This document shows positions 1 to 7,383 of a stretch of DNA of 64,000 nucleotides, in pieces. Each line of letters begins with the position of its first letter. The stretch's first letter is position 1. The DNA comes from CALMBW01 sp963779645 (GTDB lineage Bacteria; Actinomycetota; CADDZG01; WHSQ01). The position numbers and the translations under genes were made by a program. The DNA is taken from assembly GCA_963779645.1 (NCBI GenBank), contig CAVZYX010000005.1, positions 2,294,001 through 2,358,000 of the forward strand, read 5' to 3'. The notes under the pieces were generated by a model. The model was not told the DNA's origin, made no database searches, and was given only the letters and a program-made list of their open reading frames with translations.

Positions 1-421
1 AGCTTCGCTTCGCGGGGCCGAGAAGGAAGTTCTGCTGGAACAGGTAAGTGATGAAGAACGATGCACCGATCGCTGAGATCAGATACGAGAGCCTCGCTGC
101 ACCCCTCTTGCGAAGCGGTCGGTAGGCGGCCCTCTCGAGTAGTACCGCACCACCAGATGACGCCAAACCTCCAACGAGAATCACGGCAATGAGCACACCG
201 ATCAGCGCGACGCCCGTGTATGGGTCGACTAGGCCGAGCCATTGGCCGAACACGTAGAAGGCCATGACCCCACCAAACATGAACACCGAGTCGTGCGCGA
301 AGTTGATCAGTTTCAAGACCCCGTAGACCATCGTGTATCCGAGGGCGATTAGGGCGTAGATGAAACCGAGCAACAGACCTTGCACGAGCTGGGGGCCTAA
401 TAGGCCGGTATTACAGTCCAA
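1..421 (-). CDS. livH: Branched-chain amino acid ABC transporter permease (LivH-like), partial
   Basis: The gene runs off the left edge; only the N-terminal 140 residues or so are present. The translation begins MDCNTGLLGPQLVQG and continues through GFIYALIALGYTMVYGVLKLI and NFAHDSVFMFGG, the conserved N-terminal pattern of LivH-type inner-membrane permeases, followed by a second hydrophobic stretch and the ERAAYRPLR motif of the family. I use a TTG start at 421, which follows a G-rich stretch; an in-frame GTG at 385 would shorten it by 12 residues. The substrate-binding lipoprotein gene lies just upstream on the same strand, so the two belong to one uptake system. The exact substrate (amino acid, urea or other) cannot be read from the sequence. 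Confidence 0.85.
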   Translation of the reverse strand, partial: MDCNTGLLGPQLVQGLLLGFIYALIALGYTMVYGVLKLINFAHDSVFMFGGVMAFYVFGQWLGLVDPYTGVALIGVLIAVILVGGLASSGGAVLLERAAYRPLRKRGAARLSYLISAIGASFFITYLFQQNFLLGPAKRS

Positions 422-491
422 CGAACCCCCCGTCTGAGTTGGTTGCCCTAGGTTTTTATCACCAAGTACCGGACGTTGTCTGTGTGAGCCG

Positions 492-523
492 AAAAAAGAG
501 GGGGGCCTGACGACCCCCCTCCT
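492..523 (-). terminator. Hairpin with U-run between binding protein and permease
   Basis: Read on the minus strand a GGAGGGGGG arm, a short TCGTC-type loop, a CCCCCCTC arm and a run of six T follow one another. This is a classic intrinsic terminator directly after the binding-protein gene. It sits before livH, so it probably reduces permease expression relative to the binding protein, a common arrangement in ABC uptake operons. Confidence 0.8.
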
Positions 524-557
524 AGGCGCTTTTGTCCTACCTTGGAACTTGCTGCTT

Positions 558-1766
558 CTACTCTACGAAGTCGGATGCGGGACCAAGCGACACGAAGTTG
601 CCTGCGTCATTGCTCCACTCGTAGATCCAGATGTCGGCCAGAGGGTCGGCTTCGAACTCACCAACGTCACTCCAGGAGTACGCCTTGGCGATGCCCTGGA
701 TACCGTCGGCGTTAGCGAAGTGCTCGACCACTGCAGCACGAACGTCCTCGATGGGCTCGTCACCACTGAGGCCAGACAGCGCCTCGATGACGATGTTCGT
801 GACGTCGTAGAGGTCCGTCGCGAACGTGCCCGGAGCGTTCTCTCCGTACTCGGCACTCATCGCATCGACGAACTCCGTGGCCCCGTCGATCTTCAGCGGG
901 TCGGCGCACGGACAAGTGACGATGGCGCCCTCGGCGCCTTCACCGACGAGCTCACCGAAGCTCGGGTCCTTGGTGCCGTCGCCAGAGACGAACGGAACAT
1001 CGACGCCGGCTTCCTGGAGCTGCTTCATGAGCGGGCCAGCCTGCGGTGTGTAACCACCGTAGTAGACGACGTCCGGAGCAGCGTCCTTGATCTGTGCGAC
1101 GACCGCCGAGTAGTCGGTCTCTTCCGGGTTGATCACGAAGGGACCAACAGCGGTGTCACCGAGTACTTCTTGTACCGACTCGGCAAGACCCTTGGAGTAG
1201 TCCTGGTTGTCGTGCGCGACTGCCACGACGCTCGGGCTGTAGACGGCCTGGATGTACTCAGCCGCAACCGGGCCCTGCACACCGTCAGAGGCGACGGCGC
1301 GGTACCAGGTCTCGAAGCCCTGCTCGTCGATCGTGTCGTTGGTTCCCGTTCCGGAGATAAGCACCCCGGCCTCCATGAAGATCTCACCAGTTGCCAGAGT
1401 CTCTCCGGAGAAGTACGGGCACATACAAGCGACCAGTGTCTCGTCTCCTACGAGGTTCTGCGCAAGCGCAGGTGCCTGGTCGGGCGATCCCTGGCTGTCC
1501 TCGGATGTGTACTCGAGGGTGCATGCCAGACTTCCTTCTTCGTTCGCTTGAGTTACCGCGAACTCAACACCCTCGGAGATCGGTACGCCCAGGGTGGCAT
1601 AGTCACCCGACAGTGCGCCCATCGTTCCGATCGTCCAGGTGCAATCCTTTGGCTCATCGCTACCGCCCGCGTCGTCACCCTCGTCATCGTCGCCGCCACA
1701 TGCAGCACCGATAAGAGCGACGGCAAGCAGCAAGGCGAACATCGCTAGCCACTTAGAACCCTTCAT
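558..1766 (-). CDS. ABC transporter substrate-binding lipoprotein, branched-chain amino acid type
   Basis: The protein has about 402 residues from the ATG at 1766, which has the ribosome site AAGGGGGA in front; a longer frame upstream lacks one. Residues 1-22 form a lipoprotein signal peptide with the lipobox LIGAAC, followed by an acidic linker (GGDDDEGDD). The mature part begins with WTIGTMGALSGDYATLG, the ligand-binding start of periplasmic type 1 binding proteins (LivJ/LivK fold), and contains the typical VVAVAHDNQDYSKGLAES and VVYYGGYTPQAGPLMKQL segments. It would be anchored outside the membrane and deliver ligand to the permease encoded just downstream (livH). The ligand is not determined by sequence alone. 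Confidence 0.9.
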   Translation of the reverse strand: MKGSKWLAMFALLLAVALIGAACGGDDDEGDDAGGSDEPKDCTWTIGTMGALSGDYATLGVPISEGVEFAVTQANEEGSLACTLEYTSEDSQGSPDQAPALAQNLVGDETLVACMCPYFSGETLATGEIFMEAGVLISGTGTNDTIDEQGFETWYRAVASDGVQGPVAAEYIQAVYSPSVVAVAHDNQDYSKGLAESVQEVLGDTAVGPFVINPEETDYSAVVAQIKDAAPDVVYYGGYTPQAGPLMKQLQEAGVDVPFVSGDGTKDPSFGELVGEGAEGAIVTCPCADPLKIDGATEFVDAMSAEYGENAPGTFATDLYDVTNIVIEALSGLSGDEPIEDVRAAVVEHFANADGIQGIAKAYSWSDVGEFEADPLADIWIYEWSNDAGNFVSLGPASDFVE

Positions 1767-1958
1767 GCAAATCCCCCTTAGTACATACCCTCCGAACCCA
1801 TTGGGCGGCGTGGACCGCGCCACGCGCAGGACCACCCAAGCTCTCCAGAACGGTGAGCCGGCTTAGTGTACTCACACAGATGCCCAGTTCGTGTACATCT
1901 GCCGGACTTCTTGCGACCCTCGATACCGCTGAACGGCCCTTTGTGAGGTTCGGGACGT

Positions 1959-2540
1959 TCAGGCGTTGAGGATCTCTTCGGCGACGTCTCTCATCGAACG
2001 GCGCGCGTCCATGGCTTGTTTCTGGATGTGTCTGAAGGCGTCCGCCTCGGACATCTGTTCGGAATCCATCAGCTTGCCCTTGGCTCTATCGACGATCTTG
2101 CGCGTCTCTAGCTGATCGGTGGCCGATGAGGCTTCCTTGCGGAGATGGTCGATCTCGGCTTGACGGGTCAGAGCTATGTCGATCGCCGGCATCAGGTCCG
2201 TTTTCTGGAAGGGCTTCACCAGATAGCCCATAGCTCCCGCCTCAGCGGCGCGTTGGACGAGATCCTTCTGCGAGAAAGCTGTCAGGATCAGGACCGCCGC
2301 CAGGCTGTCCTCCCGGATCTTCTCGGCTGCGGCGAGTCCGTCCATCCCCGGCATCTTGATGTCCATGATCACCAGATCCGGTTGGTGCTCCCGTGCGAGG
2401 CGAAGGGCCGCATCTCCATCGGATGCCTCCCCCACCACGTCGAATCCCTCTTCCTCGAGCATCTCTTTCAGATCGAGCCTGATGATCGCCTCGTCTTCCG
2501 CGATGAGGATCCTCGTCTTGGAATTGTCGTTAGTGCTCAC
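1959..2540 (-). CDS. pdtaR: ANTAR-domain response regulator (PdtaR-like)
   Basis: The 193-residue protein starts with a receiver domain: acidic pair in ILIAEDEAIIR, phospho-acceptor Asp in LVIMDIKMPGMDG, Thr in ILTAFSQKD and Lys in YLVKPF. A coiled-coil linker (about 125-145) leads to a C-terminal ANTAR RNA-binding domain, VDRAKGKLMDSEQMSEADAF then HIQKQAMDARRSMRDVAEEI. The length and order match Mycobacterium tuberculosis PdtaR (Rv1626), which acts as an RNA-binding antiterminator when phosphorylated by the histidine kinase PdtaS. No kinase gene is present in this window. The gene follows a small coiled-coil ORF after 2 bp, so both probably share one transcript. Confidence 0.93.
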   Translation of the reverse strand: MSTNDNSKTRILIAEDEAIIRLDLKEMLEEEGFDVVGEASDGDAALRLAREHQPDLVIMDIKMPGMDGLAAAEKIREDSLAAVLILTAFSQKDLVQRAAEAGAMGYLVKPFQKTDLMPAIDIALTRQAEIDHLRKEASSATDQLETRKIVDRAKGKLMDSEQMSEADAFRHIQKQAMDARRSMRDVAEEILNA

Positions 2541-2542
2541 GT

Positions 2543-2818
2543 CTACCCCAGCATCCTGTCGAGGAGGCGATCCTGCTCCGCCTCCAACTCCTTGATCTCG
2601 TCCTGCACGACCCCACGGGCCTTGTCCGCCAAGTCGTAGTCGCGCCTGGCGTCTTGATAGTCCCGGTCCGCCAGCGGCGTCTCCGCGACCAGCGCCCTCG
2701 TTTTGGCCTCTTCCAATACGTCCATCTGGAAAAGCAGCTGTTCCTCGGCTATCCGTAGTTCCTCACGGGCCTTGTTCAGCCGCTCACGCACCTGCGAGAG
2801 GTTCTTGTGGAGACGCAT
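2543..2818 (-). CDS. Small coiled-coil protein upstream of ANTAR regulator
   Basis: The 91-residue protein begins MRLHKNLSQVRERLNKAREE. Nearly the whole length has heptad character with many Glu/Lys/Arg and Leu (EELRIAEEQLLFQMDVLEEA, later DEIKELEAEQDRLLDRML), so it should form a long helical coiled coil. There is no signal peptide or membrane segment. A longer frame extends upstream through the tRNA gene and is not credible; the ATG at 2818 is the first start after the tRNA. It lies 2 bp before the ANTAR regulator gene, suggesting co-translation. I do not recognise the family; partner of the regulator is only an inference from position. Confidence 0.7.
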   Translation of the reverse strand: MRLHKNLSQVRERLNKAREELRIAEEQLLFQMDVLEEAKTRALVAETPLADRDYQDARRDYDLADKARGVVQDEIKELEAEQDRLLDRMLG

Positions 2819-2830
2819 CCCGCAGAGGAT

Positions 2831-2860
2831 ATCGGGGGCCGGAAGGTTCCGGCCCCCGAT
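2831..2860 (-). terminator. Perfect inverted repeat directly 3' of tRNA-Leu
   Basis: Two 14-bp arms (ATCGGGGGCCGGAA and its complement) are separated by 2 bp. The structure begins at the last base of the tRNA CCA end on the minus strand. No T-run follows, as in many actinobacterial terminators. It may end tRNA transcription or help 3' processing. Confidence 0.6.
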
Positions 2861-2945
2861 GGTGCCGCGGGTGGGATTCGAACCCACACGCCCTTTCGGA
2901 CAATGCCTTTTGAGGGCATAGAGTCTCCCGTTCCTCCACCGCGGC
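2860..2945 (-). tRNA. tRNA-Leu(CAA)
   Basis: The minus strand folds into a cloverleaf: acceptor arm GCCGCGG paired with CCGCGGC, T-arm with GTGGGTTCGAATCCCAC, a long variable arm (TTGTCCGAAAGGGCGT region) typical of class II tRNA-Leu, and an anticodon stem ATGCC/GGCAT around the loop CTCAAAA, giving anticodon CAA. The 3' CCA is encoded. It reads UUG codons. A LAGLIDADG-type gene ends 28 bp upstream on the same strand. Confidence 0.95.
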
Positions 2946-2973
2946 GCGATCGTCGAAACTCTAGTAGCTAAGG

Positions 2974-3735
2974 CTAGTACTTGTGGCCCACGAATATGTC
3001 TAGGAAGGCAACCGCTTCCCGACGCGAAACCGAAATCGTGTTCCAGTTGCTCTTCTTGCACTCGACCCCGAGTCTCTCGCATGCGTCTCTAAAGATCTGC
3101 CTGATGTCGTCGGAGACATTTGAGAACTGGTAGCGAGGGTAGTAGTAGAGCTTTCCGTTCTGGCCACGCCCCTGGTTGCGTCCTCGCCAACCGTCGGAGT
3201 GGATCAATCCGCGCAGCAGCAGCTGAGGGTGGCGGTCGGCGATCTCTTGCTGCCACGCTTCCAGGATGATCAGGCGTTCGTGCTTGGGACCCGGCCCGTG
3301 TTGCGGAAAGAGGCAGGGCCAGTGCTTCCAATAGCCACGCACAGTGATGACTCCGAGCGCTTGCTGATACCCCACTGCGTCCCACCCATTGGGGAGAACA
3401 GCGGCTAGGGCGGCCGAGGCTTCGGCGATAAGCCCGACATAGCGATCGCAGCAGTAGATCTCCAAAGCAAAGACATCGCGTCTTCCCGGACGCAGCCAAC
3501 CATCCCCGAGGTACAGGCCGAGTAGATATGCGTAGGCCTTGTCGTCGAGCTTCGCTTTGTGGCAGCGGGGGCAGCCATCGACAATCCGTGCGCCCACCTT
3601 GTGAACGTAGGTTGGGTGTCGCCATCCCCGAATCGTCCCGTGAGGGATGTCCATAGCGCGGCCGATCTGGCAGTCGTTCAGGCCTAGTTCGACCAGATAT
3701 AGGGCGGCCTCCCGTTGGGAGGTCGGACGTGTCAC
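2974..3735 (-). CDS. LAGLIDADG-type endonuclease-like protein with N-terminal HTH
   Basis: The 253-residue protein has an N-terminal helix-turn-helix-like part (residues 1-45: LYLVELGLNDCQIGRAMDIP then HGTIRGW), one CPRC pair, and two LAGLIDADG-like helices: YLLGLYLGDGWL near residue 70 and LLRGLIHSDGWR near 173. This is the arrangement of monomeric homing endonucleases and of related actinobacterial HTH proteins, some of which act as regulators (compare WhiA). Both acidic residues (Asp in GDG and SDG) needed for metal-dependent cleavage are kept. The start is a GTG at 3735. It is free-standing, not inside an intron or intein, and ends 28 bp before tRNA-Leu. Whether it cuts DNA is unknown. 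Confidence 0.8.
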   Translation of the reverse strand: MTRPTSQREAALYLVELGLNDCQIGRAMDIPHGTIRGWRHPTYVHKVGARIVDGCPRCHKAKLDDKAYAYLLGLYLGDGWLRPGRRDVFALEIYCCDRYVGLIAEASAALAAVLPNGWDAVGYQQALGVITVRGYWKHWPCLFPQHGPGPKHERLIILEAWQQEIADRHPQLLLRGLIHSDGWRGRNQGRGQNGKLYYYPRYQFSNVSDDIRQIFRDACERLGVECKKSNWNTISVSRREAVAFLDIFVGHKY

Positions 3736-3794
3736 CCGTCAGGTTGTGCGGTCTCCATAAACCCACGCTAGCCAGACGGTGCGACAGTTTCGGG

Positions 3795-4349
3795 TTAGGG
3801 CTGGCGGCCTAGGTAGGCGATCAGTTGGTCGGCAGCTGGGGCGTCGGCGGGGATCTCGACCGGAGCCTTGAAGTTGTCGCCTCGAGGCCACTCGCCTTTC
3901 GGCTCCATCATGGAGACGACTCCGAGGACCGACTCGGCGATATCGGTGTCGATCTCGTACTTCTGTCCGGTTGCCGTCGCCAGGTCCCAGCCGTGGACGG
4001 TGGCGTCGGCTAGAGCGAGCCCCAGTGCCATGGCGCCAGGTGTGTCTCCCCAAGGGAAGTGGAGAGGCCCTTCGAGCGCGCCGGGGGCTTGGAAGGTGGC
4101 GAGGGCGTCGTCGGCAGCCTTCCGATACGCCTCGACATGCCCCGAAGCTGCATGGCCGGATCCGCCGATGGCGTCGGACCCACCGGCGGTGTCGCCGGCA
4201 GCGAAGGTCATCAGACCACCGATGAGGTGGTCGAGAACCTTTTCGACGTTCCACTCCGTGCAGGGGGTGGGATCTCCGAACTGGTCGGGAGATATCCCTG
4301 CCACGACCCCTTCGGTGGACTTCAGTTGCCGCTCGTAAAGATCCAGCAT
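3795..4349 (-). CDS. TIGR03086-type metal-binding protein (maleylpyruvate isomerase N-terminal/DinB-like)
   Basis: The 184-residue protein matches the actinobacterial family with a DinB-like four-helix bundle: TPCTEWNVEKVLDHLIGG carries the first His, and LADATVHGWDLATATGQ carries the HGWD motif, both used to bind a divalent metal in the fold. The family includes mycothiol-dependent maleylpyruvate isomerase domains and many proteins without known substrate. The ATG at 4349 is preceded by the strong ribosome site AAGGAGG. No pathway neighbour points to a specific reaction. It stands alone between the LAGLIDADG gene and the trp block. Confidence 0.85.
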   Translation of the reverse strand: MLDLYERQLKSTEGVVAGISPDQFGDPTPCTEWNVEKVLDHLIGGLMTFAAGDTAGGSDAIGGSGHAASGHVEAYRKAADDALATFQAPGALEGPLHFPWGDTPGAMALGLALADATVHGWDLATATGQKYEIDTDIAESVLGVVSMMEPKGEWPRGDNFKAPVEIPADAPAADQLIAYLGRQP

Positions 4350-4495
4350 GGAAGATCCGCCTCCTTAGACTCGCTGTCCGCGACGAGTATAGGAAGGCGT
4401 CAGGAAAGCGCACGAACGCGGCGGGGCGGGCACGTGGCTGCGGTGGTGAAGATCGAGGGCGAAGCTCGCGGCCCCTCGGCGTTGCGGGTGTTCTT

Positions 4496-4537
4496 CTAGC
4501 GGGGTCTGCGACCCTTGAAGATCCTCACTTGCCTCAT
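4496..4537 (-). CDS. Possible 13-residue peptide MRQVRIFKGRRPR
   Basis: An ATG at 4537 with a near-ideal ribosome site (AGGAGG, 6-7 nt upstream) opens a 13-codon frame ending in TAG. The peptide is strongly basic (six Arg/Lys of thirteen). It lies between trpA and the TIGR03086 gene in a 300-bp stretch that otherwise holds no gene. It could be a leader peptide for the downstream gene or a translated microprotein; there are no regulatory codons (no Trp/His run) suggesting attenuation. The evidence is only the ribosome site and short frame. Confidence 0.35.
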   Translation of the reverse strand: MRQVRIFKGRRPR

Positions 4538-4648
4538 GTCGATCCTCCTGAAGAGGTGATTGGGTTACTGAAACACCTATCGACGTTCGTACCCCGGAAT
4601 TGAGCTCGAACACCTCAGGAGAAATACGTAAATCGGACAGAATGTCGA

Positions 4649-5431
4649 TTATTTAGACATGTTGTCCAGGGCAGACCGTAGGCCCGAAAGGAAGGCTCCT
4701 GCCGCCTCGGCCCCCTCTTCCAGGACCGCTCGGACCACGGCGGAGCCCACAACGACCCCATCGGCGACCGCTGCGGCCTCTACCGCCTGCTGAGCGTTGC
4801 TAACGCCTATCCCCACCAGTACCGGTAGATCGGTGGCGGTCCGGCAAGCCTCCACGACCCGAGAGGCTCTGTCCGAGAGCGAGTCCCGGGTGCCGGTGAC
4901 CCCCAGGGTCGACACTGCGTATACGAAGCCCGTGGCGGCTGCGGTGATCGCGGCCACCCGCTCGGGGGACGAGGTCGGAGCTACCAGGGGGATCCAGGCA
5001 AGGTCCTCGGAGGCTGCTGCATCCCGCAGATCGGCCGACTCCTCCAGGGGCAGATCGGGGACGATCAATCCTGAGCAACCTGCGTCGGACACCCGCCTGC
5101 AGAACTCTTTCTCGCCGACCCGGTGGATGGGGTTGTAGTACGTCATGACGACGCGCATGGTCCCCGGGGAGAGCTGTGAAGCGATCTCGAGCGCATGGAG
5201 GGGGCCGATGCCGGCCCGGATCACTCGGTCACCCGCAGCCGCGATCACCGGTCCATCCATCAGAGGGTCGGAGTAAGGGAGTCCCAGCTCGACCACATCG
5301 GCATGCTCCGCCACAGCATGGAAGGCAGCCCCGAACGATTCCTTATCGGGGATCCCTGTCATCAGGTAAGGAACCAGGAGCTTGCGCCCCTCTCGCATCC
5401 GAACTTGGAGATGGTCCAGCAGCGCAGTCAT
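4649..5431 (-). CDS. trpA: Tryptophan synthase alpha chain
   Basis: The 260-residue protein cleaves indole-3-glycerol phosphate to indole and glyceraldehyde-3-phosphate. The catalytic acids are in VVELGLPYSDPLMDGPVI (Glu then Asp), and the phosphate-binding end has PVLVGIGVSN and VVGSAVV. Length is normal (about 265). It overlaps trpB by 4 bp, so translation is coupled, in line with the alpha2-beta2 complex the two form. It is the last gene of the trp block; no clear intrinsic terminator follows. Confidence 0.97.
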   Translation of the reverse strand: MTALLDHLQVRMREGRKLLVPYLMTGIPDKESFGAAFHAVAEHADVVELGLPYSDPLMDGPVIAAAGDRVIRAGIGPLHALEIASQLSPGTMRVVMTYYNPIHRVGEKEFCRRVSDAGCSGLIVPDLPLEESADLRDAAASEDLAWIPLVAPTSSPERVAAITAAATGFVYAVSTLGVTGTRDSLSDRASRVVEACRTATDLPVLVGIGVSNAQQAVEAAAVADGVVVGSAVVRAVLEEGAEAAGAFLSGLRSALDNMSK

Positions 5432-6609
5432 CGCCCCAGTGCCTCAGCGACCGTCCCGACATCCTTGTCGCCCCGGCCCGAAAGTCCGATCAGGATCGTG
5501 GAGTCTGCTTGTGCATGCTTCAGCACGTAGGCGATCGCGTGCGACGTCTCGAGCGCAGGGATGATCCCTTCGGTCTCGGCGAGCGCCTTGAATCCCTCGA
5601 GAGCCTCGTCATCGGTGATGGTCTCGTAGGTGGCACGGCCCGACGTCGCGAGCCATGCATGCTCGGGTCCTACCCCCGGATAATCGAGTCCTGCGGAAAC
5701 CGAATGAGCCTCCGTGATGAGTCCCTCATCGTCTTGAAGGAGAAGGCTCCGAGCTCCGTGGAGGATCCCGGGCTCCCCTCGTGTGATCGAAGCTCCGTGT
5801 CGACCGTCGAGTCCCTCCCCTGCGGCTTCGACCCCGACCAAACGAACGCCTTCGTCGCGATAGAACGCCCTGAACAATCCGATCGCGTTACTCCCCCCGC
5901 CCACGCAAGCGACGACTTCATCGGGGAACCCACCCGTGAGGTCGAGGCACTGCGCCCTTGCCTCATCTCCGATCACTGCTTGAAGCGTTGCTACGAGTTC
6001 GGGGTAGGGATGCGGACCAACTACAGAGCCGATCACGTAATGAGTGTCCTCGACGTTCGTAACCCAATCACGGAGTGCTTCGTTGATCGCGTCCTTGAGG
6101 GTCGCGGACCCGCTCTCGACGGGAACCACGGTGGCTCCGAGCATCTCCATGCGGATCACGTTGAGGTTCTGTCGCCTGACATCGATCGCCCCCATGTAAA
6201 CAACGCACGGGAGACCGAAGTACGCCGCGGCTGTTGCAGTAGCTACACCATGCTGACCGGCGCCCGTCTCCGCGATGATGCGCTTCTTTCCCATGCGCTT
6301 CGCAAGAAGGACCTGCCCGACCGTGTTGTTGATCTTGTGAGCTCCCGTGTGAGCGAGGTCCTCTCTCTTCAGCAAGACCCTTGCCCCCACGCGTTCGGAG
6401 AATCGCGTTGCTTCGTAGAGCGGCGTTGGCCGACCGATCACGTCCCGGCGCAGGTCATCGAGCTCACCGAGGAACTCTCTGTCAGAGCGTGCCGCCTCCC
6501 AATGCTTCTCGAGCTCGTCGAGCGCACCCATCAGTGCCTCGGGCACGTACTTGCCGCCGAACTCGCCGAAGCGCCCGCGGGGATCGGGAACCTGTGCCAT
6601 GTCTGTCAT
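5428..6609 (-). CDS. trpB: Tryptophan synthase beta chain
   Basis: The 393-residue PLP enzyme joins indole and serine to tryptophan. The PLP lysine is in LLKREDLAHTGAHKINNTVG (Lys after HTGAH), the catalytic Glu in AETGAGQHGVATA, and the phosphate-cradle glycines in CVGGGSNAIG. It starts MTDMAQVPDPRGRFGEFGGK, the usual TrpB1 beginning. It overlaps trpA (downstream) and trpC (upstream) by 4 bp each, a tight trpC-trpB-trpA unit. Length and motifs give no reason to doubt activity. Confidence 0.98.
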   Translation of the reverse strand: MTDMAQVPDPRGRFGEFGGKYVPEALMGALDELEKHWEAARSDREFLGELDDLRRDVIGRPTPLYEATRFSERVGARVLLKREDLAHTGAHKINNTVGQVLLAKRMGKKRIIAETGAGQHGVATATAAAYFGLPCVVYMGAIDVRRQNLNVIRMEMLGATVVPVESGSATLKDAINEALRDWVTNVEDTHYVIGSVVGPHPYPELVATLQAVIGDEARAQCLDLTGGFPDEVVACVGGGSNAIGLFRAFYRDEGVRLVGVEAAGEGLDGRHGASITRGEPGILHGARSLLLQDDEGLITEAHSVSAGLDYPGVGPEHAWLATSGRATYETITDDEALEGFKALAETEGIIPALETSHAIAYVLKHAQADSTILIGLSGRGDKDVGTVAEALGR

Positions 6610-7373
6610 GAGCCGAGCAGCTCTCGGATCTTGGCAGCCGGGTCATCGGCCGTCACGAGGCTGGTGCCGACCAGCACTGCCCTAGCTCCTGCTGCCACGA
6701 GAGCCTCCACTTCGGCCCGCTCCGAAACTCCGGATAGAGCGACGACAGTTACGGAGTCCGGGACCATCGGTGCCAGTTTCGCGGTTCGGTCCAGGTCGAC
6801 CTCGAATGTCTCGAGGTCACGGTGGTTGATGCCGATCAGATCGGCCCCGACCGACAACGCGCGCTCCATGTCGGTTTCGTCGAACACTTCGACAAGAGCG
6901 TCCATCCCAAGAGCTCGTACTGTTTGCTGCAGTTCGCCGAGATCATCTCCGACACACCGCACGATCAAGAGCACGGCATCGGCTCCCCACGCCCGCGCTT
7001 CGTGGATCTGGAATGGGTCCACGACGAAGTCTTTGAGCAGGACAGGCAGTCCGGCTTCTCGAGCCGCAGCCAGGTCGTCGAGAGACCCCTTGAAATGATC
7101 GGGTTCGGTTAGTACCGAGATCGCAGCCGCCCCGCCGGCCGCGTACGCAGCTGCGACCTTCCGCGGGTCTAGATCCCGTGCGATGTCTCCCTTGCTCGGA
7201 GTGGCGCGCTTTATCTCGGCGATGAGGGACGGCTGGACCGTGAGGGCCGCCGCGAAACCTCGAGGGGGCTCTGCCGAAGCGATCCTCTGCTCGAGTGCAT
7301 CCTCGGCTATCGCCGCCTTCGCAGATGCAACCCGAGAGTTCGTTGCTACGAGGAGATCCTGCAGGAAAGACAT
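6606..7373 (-). CDS. trpC: Indole-3-glycerol phosphate synthase
   Basis: The 255-residue TIM barrel makes indole-3-glycerol phosphate from CdRP. Motifs: IAEIKRATPSKGDI (catalytic Glu and Lys), VLLKDFVVDPFQIHEARAWG (Lys), LVEVFDETDMERAL, and IGINHRDLETFEVDL. The end has AVLVGTSLVTADDP. It is separate, not fused to trpF, and no trpF is seen nearby. It lies 10 bp after the M28-like lipoprotein gene and overlaps trpB by 4 bp. Confidence 0.97.
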   Translation of the reverse strand: MSFLQDLLVATNSRVASAKAAIAEDALEQRIASAEPPRGFAAALTVQPSLIAEIKRATPSKGDIARDLDPRKVAAAYAAGGAAAISVLTEPDHFKGSLDDLAAAREAGLPVLLKDFVVDPFQIHEARAWGADAVLLIVRCVGDDLGELQQTVRALGMDALVEVFDETDMERALSVGADLIGINHRDLETFEVDLDRTAKLAPMVPDSVTVVALSGVSERAEVEALVAAGARAVLVGTSLVTADDPAAKIRELLGS

Positions 7374-7383
7374 GCTCGAAACC

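Noticed and set aside
4540..4650. Tryptophan attenuator leader
   Set aside because: It lies after trpA, not before trpE, and the tiny ORF there has no Trp codon.
5176..7098. 640-codon open frame on the plus strand across trpA, trpB and trpC
   Set aside because: It lies fully antisense to three clear genes, shows no family motif and is of the low-complexity type caused by high GC codon bias.
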